In this document: positions 28,107 through 37,200 of the stretch, piece by piece
How positions within the stretch are numbered: position 1 is the first letter of the stretch
Layout of the letters: the number at the start of each line of letters is the position of its first letter
From: DASXKD01 sp963703605
GTDB taxonomy: Bacteria; Actinomycetota; Actinomycetes; Streptosporangiales; Streptosporangiaceae
DNA length: 64,000 nucleotides
Direction of reading: 5' to 3'
Assembly (NCBI GenBank): GCA_963703605.1
Contig: CAVPFC010000051.1
Span: 186,001-250,000 of the forward strand
Made by a program: the position numbers and the translations under genes
Notes under the pieces: generated by a model
The model's database searches: none
Seen by the model: only the letters and a program-made list of their open reading frames with translations
Told to the model about the DNA's origin: nothing

Positions 28107-29189
28107 TTATCGGCCGGCGCCTGGGGGCGGGATTTCGCCGGACCCCCGGGTGAGCAGGCTGACGGGAACCTCTACGGTCTCTGGTGCGCCGTTGGGATTC
28201 CGGATGCGGTGCAGCAGCATCTGCGCGGCGAGCGTGCCCAAGGCGGGAGGATCTTGCGCGATGACGGTGATGCCCGGATCGAGCAGAGTGCCGAGCGGGA
28301 TGTCGTCGAACCCGACATGCGCGATGGTCTGTTCGGCTCCCAGGGAACGCAGCCCGAGCCGGGTACCGATCGTCAGCAGGTTCTGTGCGGTGAAGATCGC
28401 TGTAGGGCTTGGACCCAACCTGAGCAGGTCATACGTGGCTTGTTCGGCTAGCCGTTCGGAGTGGAGGTCACGGCGGATGAGCCGCTCGTCAGGCTCGATG
28501 CCGCGCGCTTGGAGAGCAGCCAGGTATCCGCGGTGGCGTTCGGCGGCGGTGTAGATCCGCCGCAGATCGCCGAGGAACCCGATCCTGGTGTGCCCAGAAT
28601 CCAGCAGGTGGGTCACGGCACGGTGGGCGCCGCCGTAGTTGTCGCTGAGCACGGTATCCGCGGCCACCGTGAGGGCGGGCCGGTCGGCGAACACCACCTG
28701 GGTTCCCCGGCGTACCTCCGGCAGCAGGTACCGGTGATCGGGACCGCATGGCATGATGATCAGCCCATCGACCCGCCGCGCGCAGAACGCGCTAAGCAGT
28801 GCGCGCTCGCGCGCGGCGTCGCCGTCGGAACTGGCGCACAGCACGAGGCAGTCCTGCTCGCCCACCACGTTCTCGACCGCCCGTAGCAGCTCGGCCGCAA
28901 ACGGGTTGGCCACGTCTTCCAGCAGCACTCCGATCGTGGCCGTGGGCTGCCCGGTGAGCCGCAGGTGCCGTGCGGTGACGTTGTGGCGGTAGTCGAGCTT
29001 TTCGATGGCCTGCCATACGCGGGCCGTGCGCTGCGGGCTGACGCCGGCCCGGCCATTGACGACGCGGGAGACAGTCATGACGCCCACGCCTGCCAGCGAG
29101 GCGACGTCCCGCATCGTTGGATGAGCGCCGCCCTGACGGTTCGTCTTGGGATCGTTCCCCAAGCTCCGCCTCCAGTTCGTCGCGAGCAT
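28107..29189 (-). CDS. LacI-family regulator of the polyol operon
   Basis: 360 residues from 29189; a TTG about ten codons later (LGNDPKTNRQGG) is an alternative start with a nearby GGCGGAG. The helix-turn-helix is TMRDVASLAGVGVMTVSRVV with the hinge VSPQRTARVWQAIEKL. The sugar-binding domain includes AHVGFDDIPLGTLLDPGITV. It diverges from the ABC operon at 29386, and a perfect LacI-type palindrome lies at 29285-29296. It most likely represses the polyol genes. Confidence 0.92.
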   Translation of the reverse strand: MLATNWRRSLGNDPKTNRQGGAHPTMRDVASLAGVGVMTVSRVVNGRAGVSPQRTARVWQAIEKLDYRHNVTARHLRLTGQPTATIGVLLEDVANPFAAELLRAVENVVGEQDCLVLCASSDGDAARERALLSAFCARRVDGLIIMPCGPDHRYLLPEVRRGTQVVFADRPALTVAADTVLSDNYGGAHRAVTHLLDSGHTRIGFLGDLRRIYTAAERHRGYLAALQARGIEPDERLIRRDLHSERLAEQATYDLLRLGPSPTAIFTAQNLLTIGTRLGLRSLGAEQTIAHVGFDDIPLGTLLDPGITVIAQDPPALGTLAAQMLLHRIRNPNGAPETVEVPVSLLTRGSGEIPPPGAGR

Positions 29190-29240
29190 TGCTGATCAGC
29201 AGATACTCCAGCATACGCATCTCAATTTGGTTGCGGGCAC

Positions 29241-29296
29241 TTGACGTCCCAGTTAACCGAGGCGTACGGTCTGGGCACACTGTCGGTAACGTTACC
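29241..29296 (+). promoter_or_regulatory. Promoter and LacI operator of the polyol operon
   Basis: TTGACG at 29241-29246 and TACGGT at 29265-29270 (18-base spacing) form a plausible promoter. The perfect 12-bp palindrome GGTAACGTTACC at 29285-29296 lies just after the expected transcription start, a repressing position. Confidence 0.65.
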
Positions 29297-29385
29297 AAGA
29301 GGCAGTTGACGGCGATGCTCGCTTGTTGCCGGGCCCTTCTCGGCCCCGCCCGCCATACCCTTCTCACCGCTGCGGAGGTTCCCTC

Positions 29386-30753
29386 ATGAGCTCTTCCACG
29401 CATCTGCTCCGCACGTTCGGGGCAGTCGGTTGCGCAGCCGCGATGGTGGCGCTGGCCGCCTGTTCCAGCGGCGGCTCGGGCGCCAGTAACGCTCCTGGCG
29501 TGGTGACCGTGGCCGTCGTGTCCAATCCGCTGATCACCAACCAGATGGTGCCGCTGACCAAGTCGGTGTTCGAGAAGCAGTACCCGGGCATCACGGTCAA
29601 GTTCGCCACCTACACCGAGGGCGACCTGCGGGCGGCGATCGAAAAGGACGTCAGCACGCACAGCAACTCCTTCAACGTCATCATGATCGGCCCTTACGAG
29701 ACGCCCCTGTTCGCGAAGAACGGCTGGCTGGACAACCTGTCCTCGCAGTTCATCGCGAAGCAGCCGAGCTACGACGCCAGCGACTTGCTGCCGCCCATCG
29801 CCAAGGCGCTGTCGTACCAGGGCAGCCTCTACGCGGTGCCGTTCTACGGCGAGTCGTCGATGGTCTTCTACCGCAAGGACCTGTTCGCCAAGGCCGGGCT
29901 CACCATGCCGCTGCACCCGACCTGGACGCAGATCCAGGCCTTCGCGGCCAAGCTCAACCAGCCCGGCAAGGTGGCCGGGATCTGCCTGCGCGGCCTGGCC
30001 GGCTGGGGCGACAACATGGCCTCACTCGACACCGTCGTCAACACCTTCGGCGGCCAGTGGTTCAACACGCACTGGCAGCCCCAGCTCACCTCGCCGGCGT
30101 TTGAGAACGCCACCAACTTCTACGTCAACCTCGTCCGCAAGGACGGCGAGTCCGGTGCCGCAAATGACAGCTTCAACCAGTTGCTGACGCTGTACGGCCA
30201 GGGCAAGTGCGCGATGTGGTACGACGCCACGGTCGCGGCCACCTCCATCGCGGGCACCTACCCGTCGATCTTCAAGAACACCGGGTACGCGTTCGCCCCG
30301 CACGACGTCACCGCGTCGTCGGGATGGCTGTGGACGTGGGCGCTGGGCATCCCGAAGGGCGTCGCCAACCAGACCGACGCCTGGAAGTTCGTGTCCTGGG
30401 CCACCTCGAAGAACTACGACCACCTGGTCGCCGCCAAGTACGGCTGGGCCGCCGTCCCGCCTGGCACCAGGACGTCGCTCTACAACACCCCCCAGTACAT
30501 GTCGGCCGCCAAGGCCTTCGCGCCCATCACGATCGCCTCGATCGACTCGACCGACCCGCTGCACCCGACCCTGCACCCGGTGCCCTACGTGGGCATCCAG
30601 TACGTGGACATCCCGCAGTTCGAAAGCCTCGGCGTCCAGGTCGCCCAGCAGATCGCGGGTGCCATCGCCGGGACCGAGAGCGTGAGCCAGGCGCTGAAGA
30701 CCTCTCAGTCCGACGCCGCCGCGTACACCCCCGCGCAGCTGGCCGGCGGCTGA
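29386..30753 (+). CDS. Sugar-alcohol ABC transporter substrate-binding lipoprotein
   Basis: 455 residues; the ATG at 29386 follows GGAGG. The lipobox is LAAC near residue 26. The mature domain is a family-1 carbohydrate-binding protein with VFEKQYPGITVKFATYTEGD, DNLSSQFIAKQPSYD, GSLYAVPFYGESSMVFYRKD and SSGWLWTWALGIPKG. The last motifs match the sorbitol/mannitol (SmoE/MtlE) group. The mannitol 2-dehydrogenase and PfkB kinase downstream support a polyol substrate. Confidence 0.9.
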   Translation: MSSSTHLLRTFGAVGCAAAMVALAACSSGGSGASNAPGVVTVAVVSNPLITNQMVPLTKSVFEKQYPGITVKFATYTEGDLRAAIEKDVSTHSNSFNVIMIGPYETPLFAKNGWLDNLSSQFIAKQPSYDASDLLPPIAKALSYQGSLYAVPFYGESSMVFYRKDLFAKAGLTMPLHPTWTQIQAFAAKLNQPGKVAGICLRGLAGWGDNMASLDTVVNTFGGQWFNTHWQPQLTSPAFENATNFYVNLVRKDGESGAANDSFNQLLTLYGQGKCAMWYDATVAATSIAGTYPSIFKNTGYAFAPHDVTASSGWLWTWALGIPKGVANQTDAWKFVSWATSKNYDHLVAAKYGWAAVPPGTRTSLYNTPQYMSAAKAFAPITIASIDSTDPLHPTLHPVPYVGIQYVDIPQFESLGVQVAQQIAGAIAGTESVSQALKTSQSDAAAYTPAQLAGG

Positions 30754-30765
30754 GCGCACGCGCCC

Positions 30766-30803
30766 GACGGGGCCCCGGGACGCACCCGCTCCGGGGCCCC
30801 GTC
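30766..30803 (+). terminator. Intercistronic hairpin after the binding-protein gene
   Basis: GACGGGGCCCCGG-type arms at 30766-30780 and 30790-30803 form a 14-bp stem with a single bulged G and a nine-base loop. It lies 12 bases after the binding-protein stop and 43 before the first permease. Such hairpins often lower expression of the membrane genes relative to the binding protein. Confidence 0.65.
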
Positions 30804-30846
30804 AGCCGCCTCCCCGGTCATGACCAGCCATGAGGAGGGTGTCTCC

Positions 30847-31788
30847 GTGACGGTAATCGAAGACCTGGCGCCGCCGCCCAGGGTCGAGGTCGCACCGCGC
30901 GCGGTGGGCCGCCGCGAGGGGTGGGCGCGCCGGCTGCCCCTGCTGCCCGCGCTCATCTACGTCATCGTCGTCACCCAGATCCCGTTCGTGGTGACGCTCT
31001 GGTACAGCTTTCAGAGCTACTTCTGGGACCAGCCCGGTGGCGCGCACTTCACCGGGCTGAGCAACTATTCCAGCGTCTTCACCAACCCGTCCTTCCGGGG
31101 TGCGGTCGTCCGCTCGGTCATCATGACCGCCAGCGCCGTGATCGTCGCCATGCTCCTCGGCATCGCCCTGGCCCTGCTGCTGGACCGCAAGTTCTTCGGG
31201 CGGGGCGTGGTCCGGACGCTGATCATCACCCCGTTCCTGGTCATGCCGGCGGCCGCGGCATTGGTGTGGGCGTCCCCGATGCTCGACCCGAACTTCGGGC
31301 TGCTGAACTACCTGCTGCAGCCATTCGGCGTCCACCACGTGGCCTGGCTCAGCACACACGCGCTGGGCTCGGTGATCGTGGTCATGATCTGGCAGTGGAC
31401 GCCGTTCATGACGCTGATCGTGCTCGCGGGGCTCCAGAGCCAGCCGACCGAGACGCTGGAGGCGGCGAAGGTCGACGGCGCCGGGGCGCTCGCCACGTTC
31501 CGCGAGCTCACCTTCCCGCACCTGCGGCCCTACATCGAGCTTGGCATCCTGCTCGGCTCGATCTACCTGGTCAACACCTTCGACGCGGTGCGGCTGATGA
31601 CCAACGGCGGCCCGGGGACCGCCACCACCAACCTCCCGTTCTTCCTGTACCAGGAGGTCAACAACGCCTTCGACGTCGGCGGGGCGGCCGCGGCGGGCGT
31701 GGTCACCGTCGTCCTCACGATCATCGTGGCGACGTTCGCGCTGCGGATGTTCGCCAGGGTCTTCCAGTTCGAGGAGGCGTCCTCATGA
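30847..31788 (+). CDS. Sugar-alcohol ABC transporter permease 1 (MalF/SmoF-like)
   Basis: 313 residues from the GTG at 30847, chosen because GAGGAGGG ends eight bases upstream; the ATG at 30820 has no ribosome site. Six membrane segments are predicted, the first at LPLLPALIYVIVVTQIPFV. The EAA loop is ETLEAAKVDGAGALATFREL. It pairs with the permease at 31785. Confidence 0.92.
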   Translation: MTVIEDLAPPPRVEVAPRAVGRREGWARRLPLLPALIYVIVVTQIPFVVTLWYSFQSYFWDQPGGAHFTGLSNYSSVFTNPSFRGAVVRSVIMTASAVIVAMLLGIALALLLDRKFFGRGVVRTLIITPFLVMPAAAALVWASPMLDPNFGLLNYLLQPFGVHHVAWLSTHALGSVIVVMIWQWTPFMTLIVLAGLQSQPTETLEAAKVDGAGALATFRELTFPHLRPYIELGILLGSIYLVNTFDAVRLMTNGGPGTATTNLPFFLYQEVNNAFDVGGAAAAGVVTVVLTIIVATFALRMFARVFQFEEASS

Positions 31789-32651
31789 CCGCGTTGCCGC
31801 TCCGGGCTTCCCGCGACCGCGAGCCCATGCCGCAACGGCTCCGCGAGATGTCCGGCAAGGTTGGCTGGACGGTCCTCGCGTGGGTGGTCGCGATCGGGTT
31901 CTTCCTGCCGGTGCTCTGGATGGTGCTCACCGCGTTCAAGCCGGAGTCCGCCGCGGAGACCTGGCCGCCCAGGTTCATCTTCACCCCGACGCTGGCGGAG
32001 TTCCGGCTGGCCGTCACAGGCATGGGCCCCTTCCTGATCCACTCGGTGATCGCCACGGTAGGCTCCACGATCCTGGTGCTGCTGCTGGGCGTCCCCGCCG
32101 CGTACGCGCTGTCGGTGCGCCCGGTCAAGCACTGGCGGGACGGGCTGTTCTTCTTCATCTCCACCAAGATGCTGCCGATCGTGGCCGCGATCGGCCCGCT
32201 GTACGTCATCGCGCTCAAGACGCACCTGCTCGACAGCATCTGGCTGCTGATCATCCTCTACACCGCGATGAACCTGCCGCTGGCGATCTGGATGATCCGG
32301 TCCTTCATGCTCGAGGTGCCGGCTGAACTCCTGGAGGCGGCGCGGCTGGACGGCGCGGGCCGGATCCGGGAGATGACCAACGTGATCCTGCCCATCATCT
32401 CGCCCGGGCTGGTATCGACCGCGCTCATCTGCGTGATCTTCGCGTGGAACGAGCTGTTCCTCGCGCTCAACCTGACGGTCACCAACGCCGCGACGCTGCC
32501 GATGTTCCTGATCAGCTCCGTGCCCCAGGAGGGGCTGTACATCGCCCACCTTTGCGCGGCGACCACGATCGCCTCGGTACCCGTGATCATCGTCGGCTGG
32601 ATAGCCCAGCGCTCGCTGGTCCGCGGCCTGGCGATGGGAGCCATCAAGTGA
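31785..32651 (+). CDS. Sugar-alcohol ABC transporter permease 2 (MalG/SmoG-like)
   Basis: 288 residues. The ATG at 31785 overlaps the stop of permease 1 (ATGA) and follows GAGGAGG. Six membrane helices; the EAA loop is AELLEAARLDGAGRIREM, followed by the typical VIFAWNELFLALNLT. It would complete the transmembrane channel. Confidence 0.92.
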   Translation: MTALPLRASRDREPMPQRLREMSGKVGWTVLAWVVAIGFFLPVLWMVLTAFKPESAAETWPPRFIFTPTLAEFRLAVTGMGPFLIHSVIATVGSTILVLLLGVPAAYALSVRPVKHWRDGLFFFISTKMLPIVAAIGPLYVIALKTHLLDSIWLLIILYTAMNLPLAIWMIRSFMLEVPAELLEAARLDGAGRIREMTNVILPIISPGLVSTALICVIFAWNELFLALNLTVTNAATLPMFLISSVPQEGLYIAHLCAATTIASVPVIIVGWIAQRSLVRGLAMGAIK

Positions 32652-32754
32652 CCGCGCCCAGCCCAGCCGGCCGGATACAGGCCAGCGTGACAGCGCCCGC
32701 CGGCCCGGCACGCCGGCCACGACGATTCGGTTCCCGACGAAACGGAGGTCGCTG

Positions 32755-33867
32755 GTGGCCAGCGTAAAGTATGTATCGGCGACCCGCGTGTTCGCCAAAA
32801 GCTCTCCGCCCGCCGTCGACGGGCTGGAGCTGGAGATCGCCGACGGCGAGTTCATGGTTCTCGTCGGGCCGTCGGGGTCGGGCAAGACCACCGCGCTGCG
32901 CATGCTCGCCGGGCTGGAGCCGCTGGACGGGGGCCGGGTCGAGATCGGCGAGCGGGACGTGACGTTCGTTCCGGCCAAGGACCGGGACATCGCGATGGTG
33001 TTCCAGAACTACGCGCTGTACCCGCAGAAGAGCGTCGCGGAGAACATGGGGTTCGCGCTCAAGATGCAGCGGGTCCCCCGCGCGGAACGGGATCGCCGGG
33101 TACGGGAGGCCGCCCGGCTGCTAGACCTCGACGACGGACTGCTCGACCGCAAGCCCAAGCAGCTGTCCGGCGGGCAGCGGCAGCGGGTCGCTATGGGCCG
33201 GGCCATCGTCCGCGAGCCCAAGGTGTTCCTGATGGACGAGCCGCTGTCCAACCTCGACGCCAAGCTGCGCGTGCAGACCCGCAGCCAGATCGCGGAGCTG
33301 CAGCGCCGCCTGGGGGTCACCACGGTCTACGTGACCCACGACCAGGTGGAGGCGATGACCATGGGAAACCGGGTCGCCGTGCTGAGCGGGGGCAAGCTCC
33401 AGCAGTGCGCCACCCCGCGCGAGCTGTACGACCACCCCATCAACCAGTTCGTCGCCGGGTTCATCGGCTCGCCCGCCATGAACCTGCGGACCGTCGCACT
33501 GACCGACGGCGGCGTCCAGCTCGCCGGCAAGGTTCTTTCCCTGCCGCCAGCCATCCGCACCGAAGCCAAACAGGCCGGGCTCAGCGAAATCGTGATCGGC
33601 ATGCGGCCGGAGCACTTGCACGTCACCGGCACCGAAGGCCCGGGAGAGCTGAACGGCTCCGGGGAGGTGACGGGTGAGGTGATCCTGGTGGAGGAGCTTG
33701 GCGCCGACGCCTTGCTGCATATCAGGCTGCCCGAGGGCGGGGACCAGCTGGTGGCGCGTACCGAGGGACGCAAGCCACCCGTGCCGGGACAAAAGGTAAC
33801 CTTGCACATCCAGCCGGACGACGTGTTCGCGTTCCATCCCCAGACGGGGGCCCGCCTGGCCGGTTAA
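32755..33867 (+). CDS. Sugar ABC transporter ATP-binding protein (UgpC/SmoK-like)
   Basis: 370 residues from a GTG at 32755, six bases after GGAGG. Walker A is GPSGSGKTT, the Q-loop FQNYALYPQKSV, the signature LSGGQRQR, Walker B VFLMDEPLSNLDAKLR and the H-loop VTHDQVEAM. The C-terminal regulatory/TOBE region includes IVIGMRPEHLHV. Some actinomycetes use one shared ATPase (MsiK) for several sugar importers; here a dedicated one is encoded in the operon. Confidence 0.93.
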   Translation: MASVKYVSATRVFAKSSPPAVDGLELEIADGEFMVLVGPSGSGKTTALRMLAGLEPLDGGRVEIGERDVTFVPAKDRDIAMVFQNYALYPQKSVAENMGFALKMQRVPRAERDRRVREAARLLDLDDGLLDRKPKQLSGGQRQRVAMGRAIVREPKVFLMDEPLSNLDAKLRVQTRSQIAELQRRLGVTTVYVTHDQVEAMTMGNRVAVLSGGKLQQCATPRELYDHPINQFVAGFIGSPAMNLRTVALTDGGVQLAGKVLSLPPAIRTEAKQAGLSEIVIGMRPEHLHVTGTEGPGELNGSGEVTGEVILVEELGADALLHIRLPEGGDQLVARTEGRKPPVPGQKVTLHIQPDDVFAFHPQTGARLAG

Positions 33868-33958
33868 GGCAGCGCGGCCGTAGCCAGCCCAGTCACGGTC
33901 GCGGCGGCGGGCATACTGCTCAGGCAGGCCCGCCCGCCGCTTGACCGATGGAGGACCC

Positions 33959-34009
33959 ATGCGTGTGAACGGTGACCGAGGCAGGCCGGTCATGCCCCCG
34001 GGCCGATGA
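33959..34009 (+). other. Possible 16-codon leader ORF coupled to the kinase gene
   Basis: An ATG at 33959 follows GGAGG and reads MRVNGDRGRPVMPPGR before a TGA that overlaps the kinase ATG (ATGA). The kinase start itself has no ribosome site, so the leader could provide translational coupling. A one-base error near the junction would instead make this the true N-terminus of the kinase. Confidence 0.4.
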
Positions 34010-34971
34010 TCACCGTTGCCGGCGAGGCGCTGGTCGACCTCGTCGCCGATTCCGACGGCCGCCTTGTTGCCCGTCCGGGCGGCGGCCCGTTCAACACCGC
34101 CAGGGCCATGGGGCGGCTGGGCGCCGAGCCGGTCTTTCTTGGCCGCCTCTCCCGGGACAGTTTCGGCCAGCTCCTGCGAAAGAGGCTCAAAGAAGACGGC
34201 GTTGCGCTGGCCGTCCCGCAACCGGCCACCGCGCCCACAACCCTCGCCGTTGTGGACCTCGATGCGGCGGGAGCGGCCCGCTACCGCTTTTACCTGGCTG
34301 GCACCTCCGCCAGCGACCTGGATCATTCGGTGCTTTCGTCCGCGCTGCCCGAGCCGATGAGCGCGCTGCACGCTGGCAGCCTGGCCTTGCTGATGGAACC
34401 CATCGCCACCAGCATTGAGCGCCTGATTACCACGGGTGTGCCGGCGGACACCCTGGTGATGATCGACCCCAACTGCCGCCCGGAAGCGATCACCGACCAG
34501 CATTCCTACCGGGACCGCCTCTTCCGCATCCTGCACCGGGCCGATGTGGTCAAGGTGAGCGTCGAAGACCTTGGCTACCTCGTCCCGGGGACGCCCGCGC
34601 GGACCGCGGCCGCCGCCCTGCTCGAACAGGGGCCCGTCCTGGTACTCCTCACCGATGGCCCACGCCCGGCCTGGGCTTTCCTGCGAGGACATGAGCTGAG
34701 CGCCGAGGTCCCGCAGGTGCCGGTGGTGGACACCATCGGCGCCGGGGACGCGTTCGGCGGGGCATTCCTTGCCTGGTGGTCAGGCAATCGGCTCACCAGG
34801 TCCGACCTGCACCGGAAAGATGCCGTCCGCGACGCCCTGCGTGCGGCCGCCGAGGTCGCCTCGTTCACCTGTACCCGCGCCGGAGCCGATCCGCCCTGGC
34901 TCGCGGAAGTGGCTGGCAAGCCAGGGTGGCGCTCAGGTCCCAGGGCCAGGCAACAGTTGCCGCTGCCGTGA
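34006..34971 (+). CDS. PfkB-family carbohydrate kinase, probable fructokinase
   Basis: 321 residues. It would phosphorylate the fructose made by the mannitol dehydrogenase next door. The N-terminal substrate motif is MITVAGEALVDLV with GGGPFNTARAMGRLG. The C-terminal PfkB signature VVDTIGAGDAFGGAFLAW contains the catalytic Asp in GAGD. The start is assigned by homology because no ribosome site precedes it. Confidence 0.88.
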   Translation: MITVAGEALVDLVADSDGRLVARPGGGPFNTARAMGRLGAEPVFLGRLSRDSFGQLLRKRLKEDGVALAVPQPATAPTTLAVVDLDAAGAARYRFYLAGTSASDLDHSVLSSALPEPMSALHAGSLALLMEPIATSIERLITTGVPADTLVMIDPNCRPEAITDQHSYRDRLFRILHRADVVKVSVEDLGYLVPGTPARTAAAALLEQGPVLVLLTDGPRPAWAFLRGHELSAEVPQVPVVDTIGAGDAFGGAFLAWWSGNRLTRSDLHRKDAVRDALRAAAEVASFTCTRAGADPPWLAEVAGKPGWRSGPRARQQLPLP

Positions 34972-35034
34972 CAGCGGCCACGGCCAAGACGCTGCTTCGC
35001 GGGCCGCACACAATTCCGCGTGAGGAGGCATGAC

Positions 35035-36519
35035 ATGCCCGATCCTGTCCAACCGCAACCGCTGAACGAACGGACGCTGAAGTACTGGGGTGAACGGCTG
35101 CCGGTGCCCTCCTACGACCGTCGCGTTGTCACGCCGGGTGTCGTCCACTTCGGCGTCGGCGGGTTCCACCGGGCGCACATGGCGATGTACCACGACCGCC
35201 TCATGACCCAGGGCACGGGTCTGGACTGGGGTATCTGCGGCGTGGGGGTGATGCCCGCGGACCGGAAGATGAAGGAGGCCCTCAACGCACAAGACGGCCT
35301 CTACACACTGGTCCTCAAGCACAGCGACGGCACCTACGAGGCAAGGGTCATCGGGTCCATCGTCGAGTACCTGTTCGCGCCCGACGACCCAGAAGCGGTC
35401 ATCGAGCAGATGGCGGCAGGTTCCACCCGGATCGTCTCGCTGACGATCACCGAGGGCGGTTACAACATCCACGACGCCACCGGCGAGTTCGACGCCACCA
35501 ACGCCGGTGTCATCCACGATCTCCAGCCTGGCGCGGTCCCGCGAACGGTGTTTGGCCTCATCACTGAGGGACTACGGCGCCGCCGGGAAGCTGGCCTCGC
35601 ACCTTTCACGGTTCTGTCCTGCGACAACCTGCAAGGCAACGGCCACCTGGCCAGGCGGGCGTTCACCACCTTCGCCCGGCTGCGGGACGCCGCGCTGGGC
35701 GACTGGATGGACCGCACGGTGAGCTTCCCGAACTGCATGGTCGACCGCATCACGCCGGTGACCACGGACGCCGACCGGGCCGAGATCGCCAGGCGGTTCG
35801 GCATCGAGGACCGCTGGCCGGTTGTCTGTGAGCCGTACACCCAGTGGGTGCTCGAGGACACCTTCACCGCCGGGCGGCCACCCTATGAGGACGCCGGGGT
35901 ACAGATCGTCGGCGAGGTGGAGCCCTACGAGCTGATGAAGCTGCGGCTGCTCAACGGCAGCCATCAAGCCATGGCCTACTTCGCCTATCTGACCGGTTAC
36001 CGGCTCGTGTGCGAGGCCGCTCAAGACCCGGTGTTCCGGGCTTTCCTCCTCGGCTACATGAACAACGAAGCCACCCCGACCCTGCCGCCCGTGCCGGGCG
36101 TCGACCTTGACGCCTACAAACACACGCTCCTCGAGCGCTTCGCCAACCCGGCAGTGGGCGATACCATCGCCCGGCTGTGCGAGTACACCTCGGACCGGAT
36201 CCCCAAATGGCTGCTGCCGGTGCTCCGGCACCAGCTTGCGACCGGCGGCGAGATCAAGCGCTGCGCCGCGGTCGTGGCGAGCTGGGCACGCTACGCCGAA
36301 GGAGTCGACGAGCAGGGCGAGCCAATCACCGTGGTCGACCGGCGCCGGGACAGCCTCCTGGAGTTCGCCCGGCGCCGTGAGGATACCGGCGGCTTCATCG
36401 CCAACCGGGAAATATTCGGCGCCCTGGCCGACGACGAGCGCTTCGTCACCGCCTACCGCACCGCCCTCACCTCGCTGCACCGGCGCGGCGCGCGAGCGAC
36501 ACTGGAATCGCTGATCTGA
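35035..36519 (+). CDS. Mannitol 2-dehydrogenase family polyol dehydrogenase
   Basis: 494 residues from the ATG at 35035, after GAGGAGG (35022-35028). It oxidises mannitol or a related polyol to the ketose with NAD. The N-terminal NAD region is GVVHFGVGGFHRAHMAMYHD; the middle has SCDNLQGNG and FPNCMVDRITP; the catalytic Lys is K302 in KLRLLNGSH, with N307 and H310. The length is normal for the long-chain secondary-alcohol dehydrogenases. With the importer and kinase this gives the route polyol to ketose to ketose phosphate. Arabitol or sorbitol are alternative substrates. Confidence 0.93.
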   Translation: MPDPVQPQPLNERTLKYWGERLPVPSYDRRVVTPGVVHFGVGGFHRAHMAMYHDRLMTQGTGLDWGICGVGVMPADRKMKEALNAQDGLYTLVLKHSDGTYEARVIGSIVEYLFAPDDPEAVIEQMAAGSTRIVSLTITEGGYNIHDATGEFDATNAGVIHDLQPGAVPRTVFGLITEGLRRRREAGLAPFTVLSCDNLQGNGHLARRAFTTFARLRDAALGDWMDRTVSFPNCMVDRITPVTTDADRAEIARRFGIEDRWPVVCEPYTQWVLEDTFTAGRPPYEDAGVQIVGEVEPYELMKLRLLNGSHQAMAYFAYLTGYRLVCEAAQDPVFRAFLLGYMNNEATPTLPPVPGVDLDAYKHTLLERFANPAVGDTIARLCEYTSDRIPKWLLPVLRHQLATGGEIKRCAAVVASWARYAEGVDEQGEPITVVDRRRDSLLEFARRREDTGGFIANREIFGALADDERFVTAYRTALTSLHRRGARATLESLI

Positions 36520-36570
36520 CCAGCACCTGCGCCCGCCAAACCCGGTACGGCGCCGTCATCGCCCGCTCCG

Positions 36571-37161
36571 CTACAGGTCGGCGAGCGAGGCCAGCGCCTG
36601 CTCAAGCAGCGGTTCGGCCAGCCGGCGGGCCTCGGGGACCCGGATCCGTTCCGCCATGTAGCAGTGCTTGGCCCGTGCCTGCTCGACGCCGCACTCACCG
36701 CGGACCACCCAGCCCCTGACGACCTCCTGGAGCGTCTCGATGAACGAGAGCGAGTCGGCGGCCTGCACGTGGTCGGCGCCGTCGATGCCGCCGAATTCAT
36801 GCAGCGTGATGAGCCGCTGGACCTCGGACAGCGAGACCTCCTCCTTCGCGCCGTCTTGTGAGTGCAGCCATACCCCGACCACCTCGGCCGACCGCGAGGC
36901 GTGCGCATACAGGTAGTGCGGGTCGTCCCAGCGGCAGGTCGCCTTGTCGATCGTGGGGCCGTTCGGGAACATCCGCTCGATGTCGTGAGTGACGACGGCG
37001 AGGCGGGCCTCGAGCGGCGCGTCCTGGTCAAGGTAGACAAGCCAGTCCCTGGCCCGCACCAGGTGCCTGGCCTGGTTGTAGGGGGCGATCCAGGCCAGGA
37101 CGCGCCGCTCGATCTCGGTGGCGGCCGGTACCTCTGGCGCGATCTCGATGACGCTGGTCAT
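36571..37161 (-). CDS. HD-domain hydrolase-like protein of the pyridine operon
   Basis: 196 residues, intact. The order of possible metal ligands fits an HD fold: His in NQARHLVRARDWL, the His-Asp doublet in VTHDIERMFP, His in LITLHEFGG and Asp in QAADSLSFIET. HD proteins are usually phosphohydrolases. It is the last gene of the minus-strand operon. Because that operon also encodes a PEP-synthase-like pair that could phosphorylate the substrate, a phosphatase role is conceivable; this is inference only. Confidence 0.65.
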   Translation of the reverse strand: MTSVIEIAPEVPAATEIERRVLAWIAPYNQARHLVRARDWLVYLDQDAPLEARLAVVTHDIERMFPNGPTIDKATCRWDDPHYLYAHASRSAEVVGVWLHSQDGAKEEVSLSEVQRLITLHEFGGIDGADHVQAADSLSFIETLQEVVRGWVVRGECGVEQARAKHCYMAERIRVPEARRLAEPLLEQALASLADL

Positions 37162-37200
37162 GTAGCGGACCCTCCGCGCGGTCGCGATCGTGTGGCGGCG

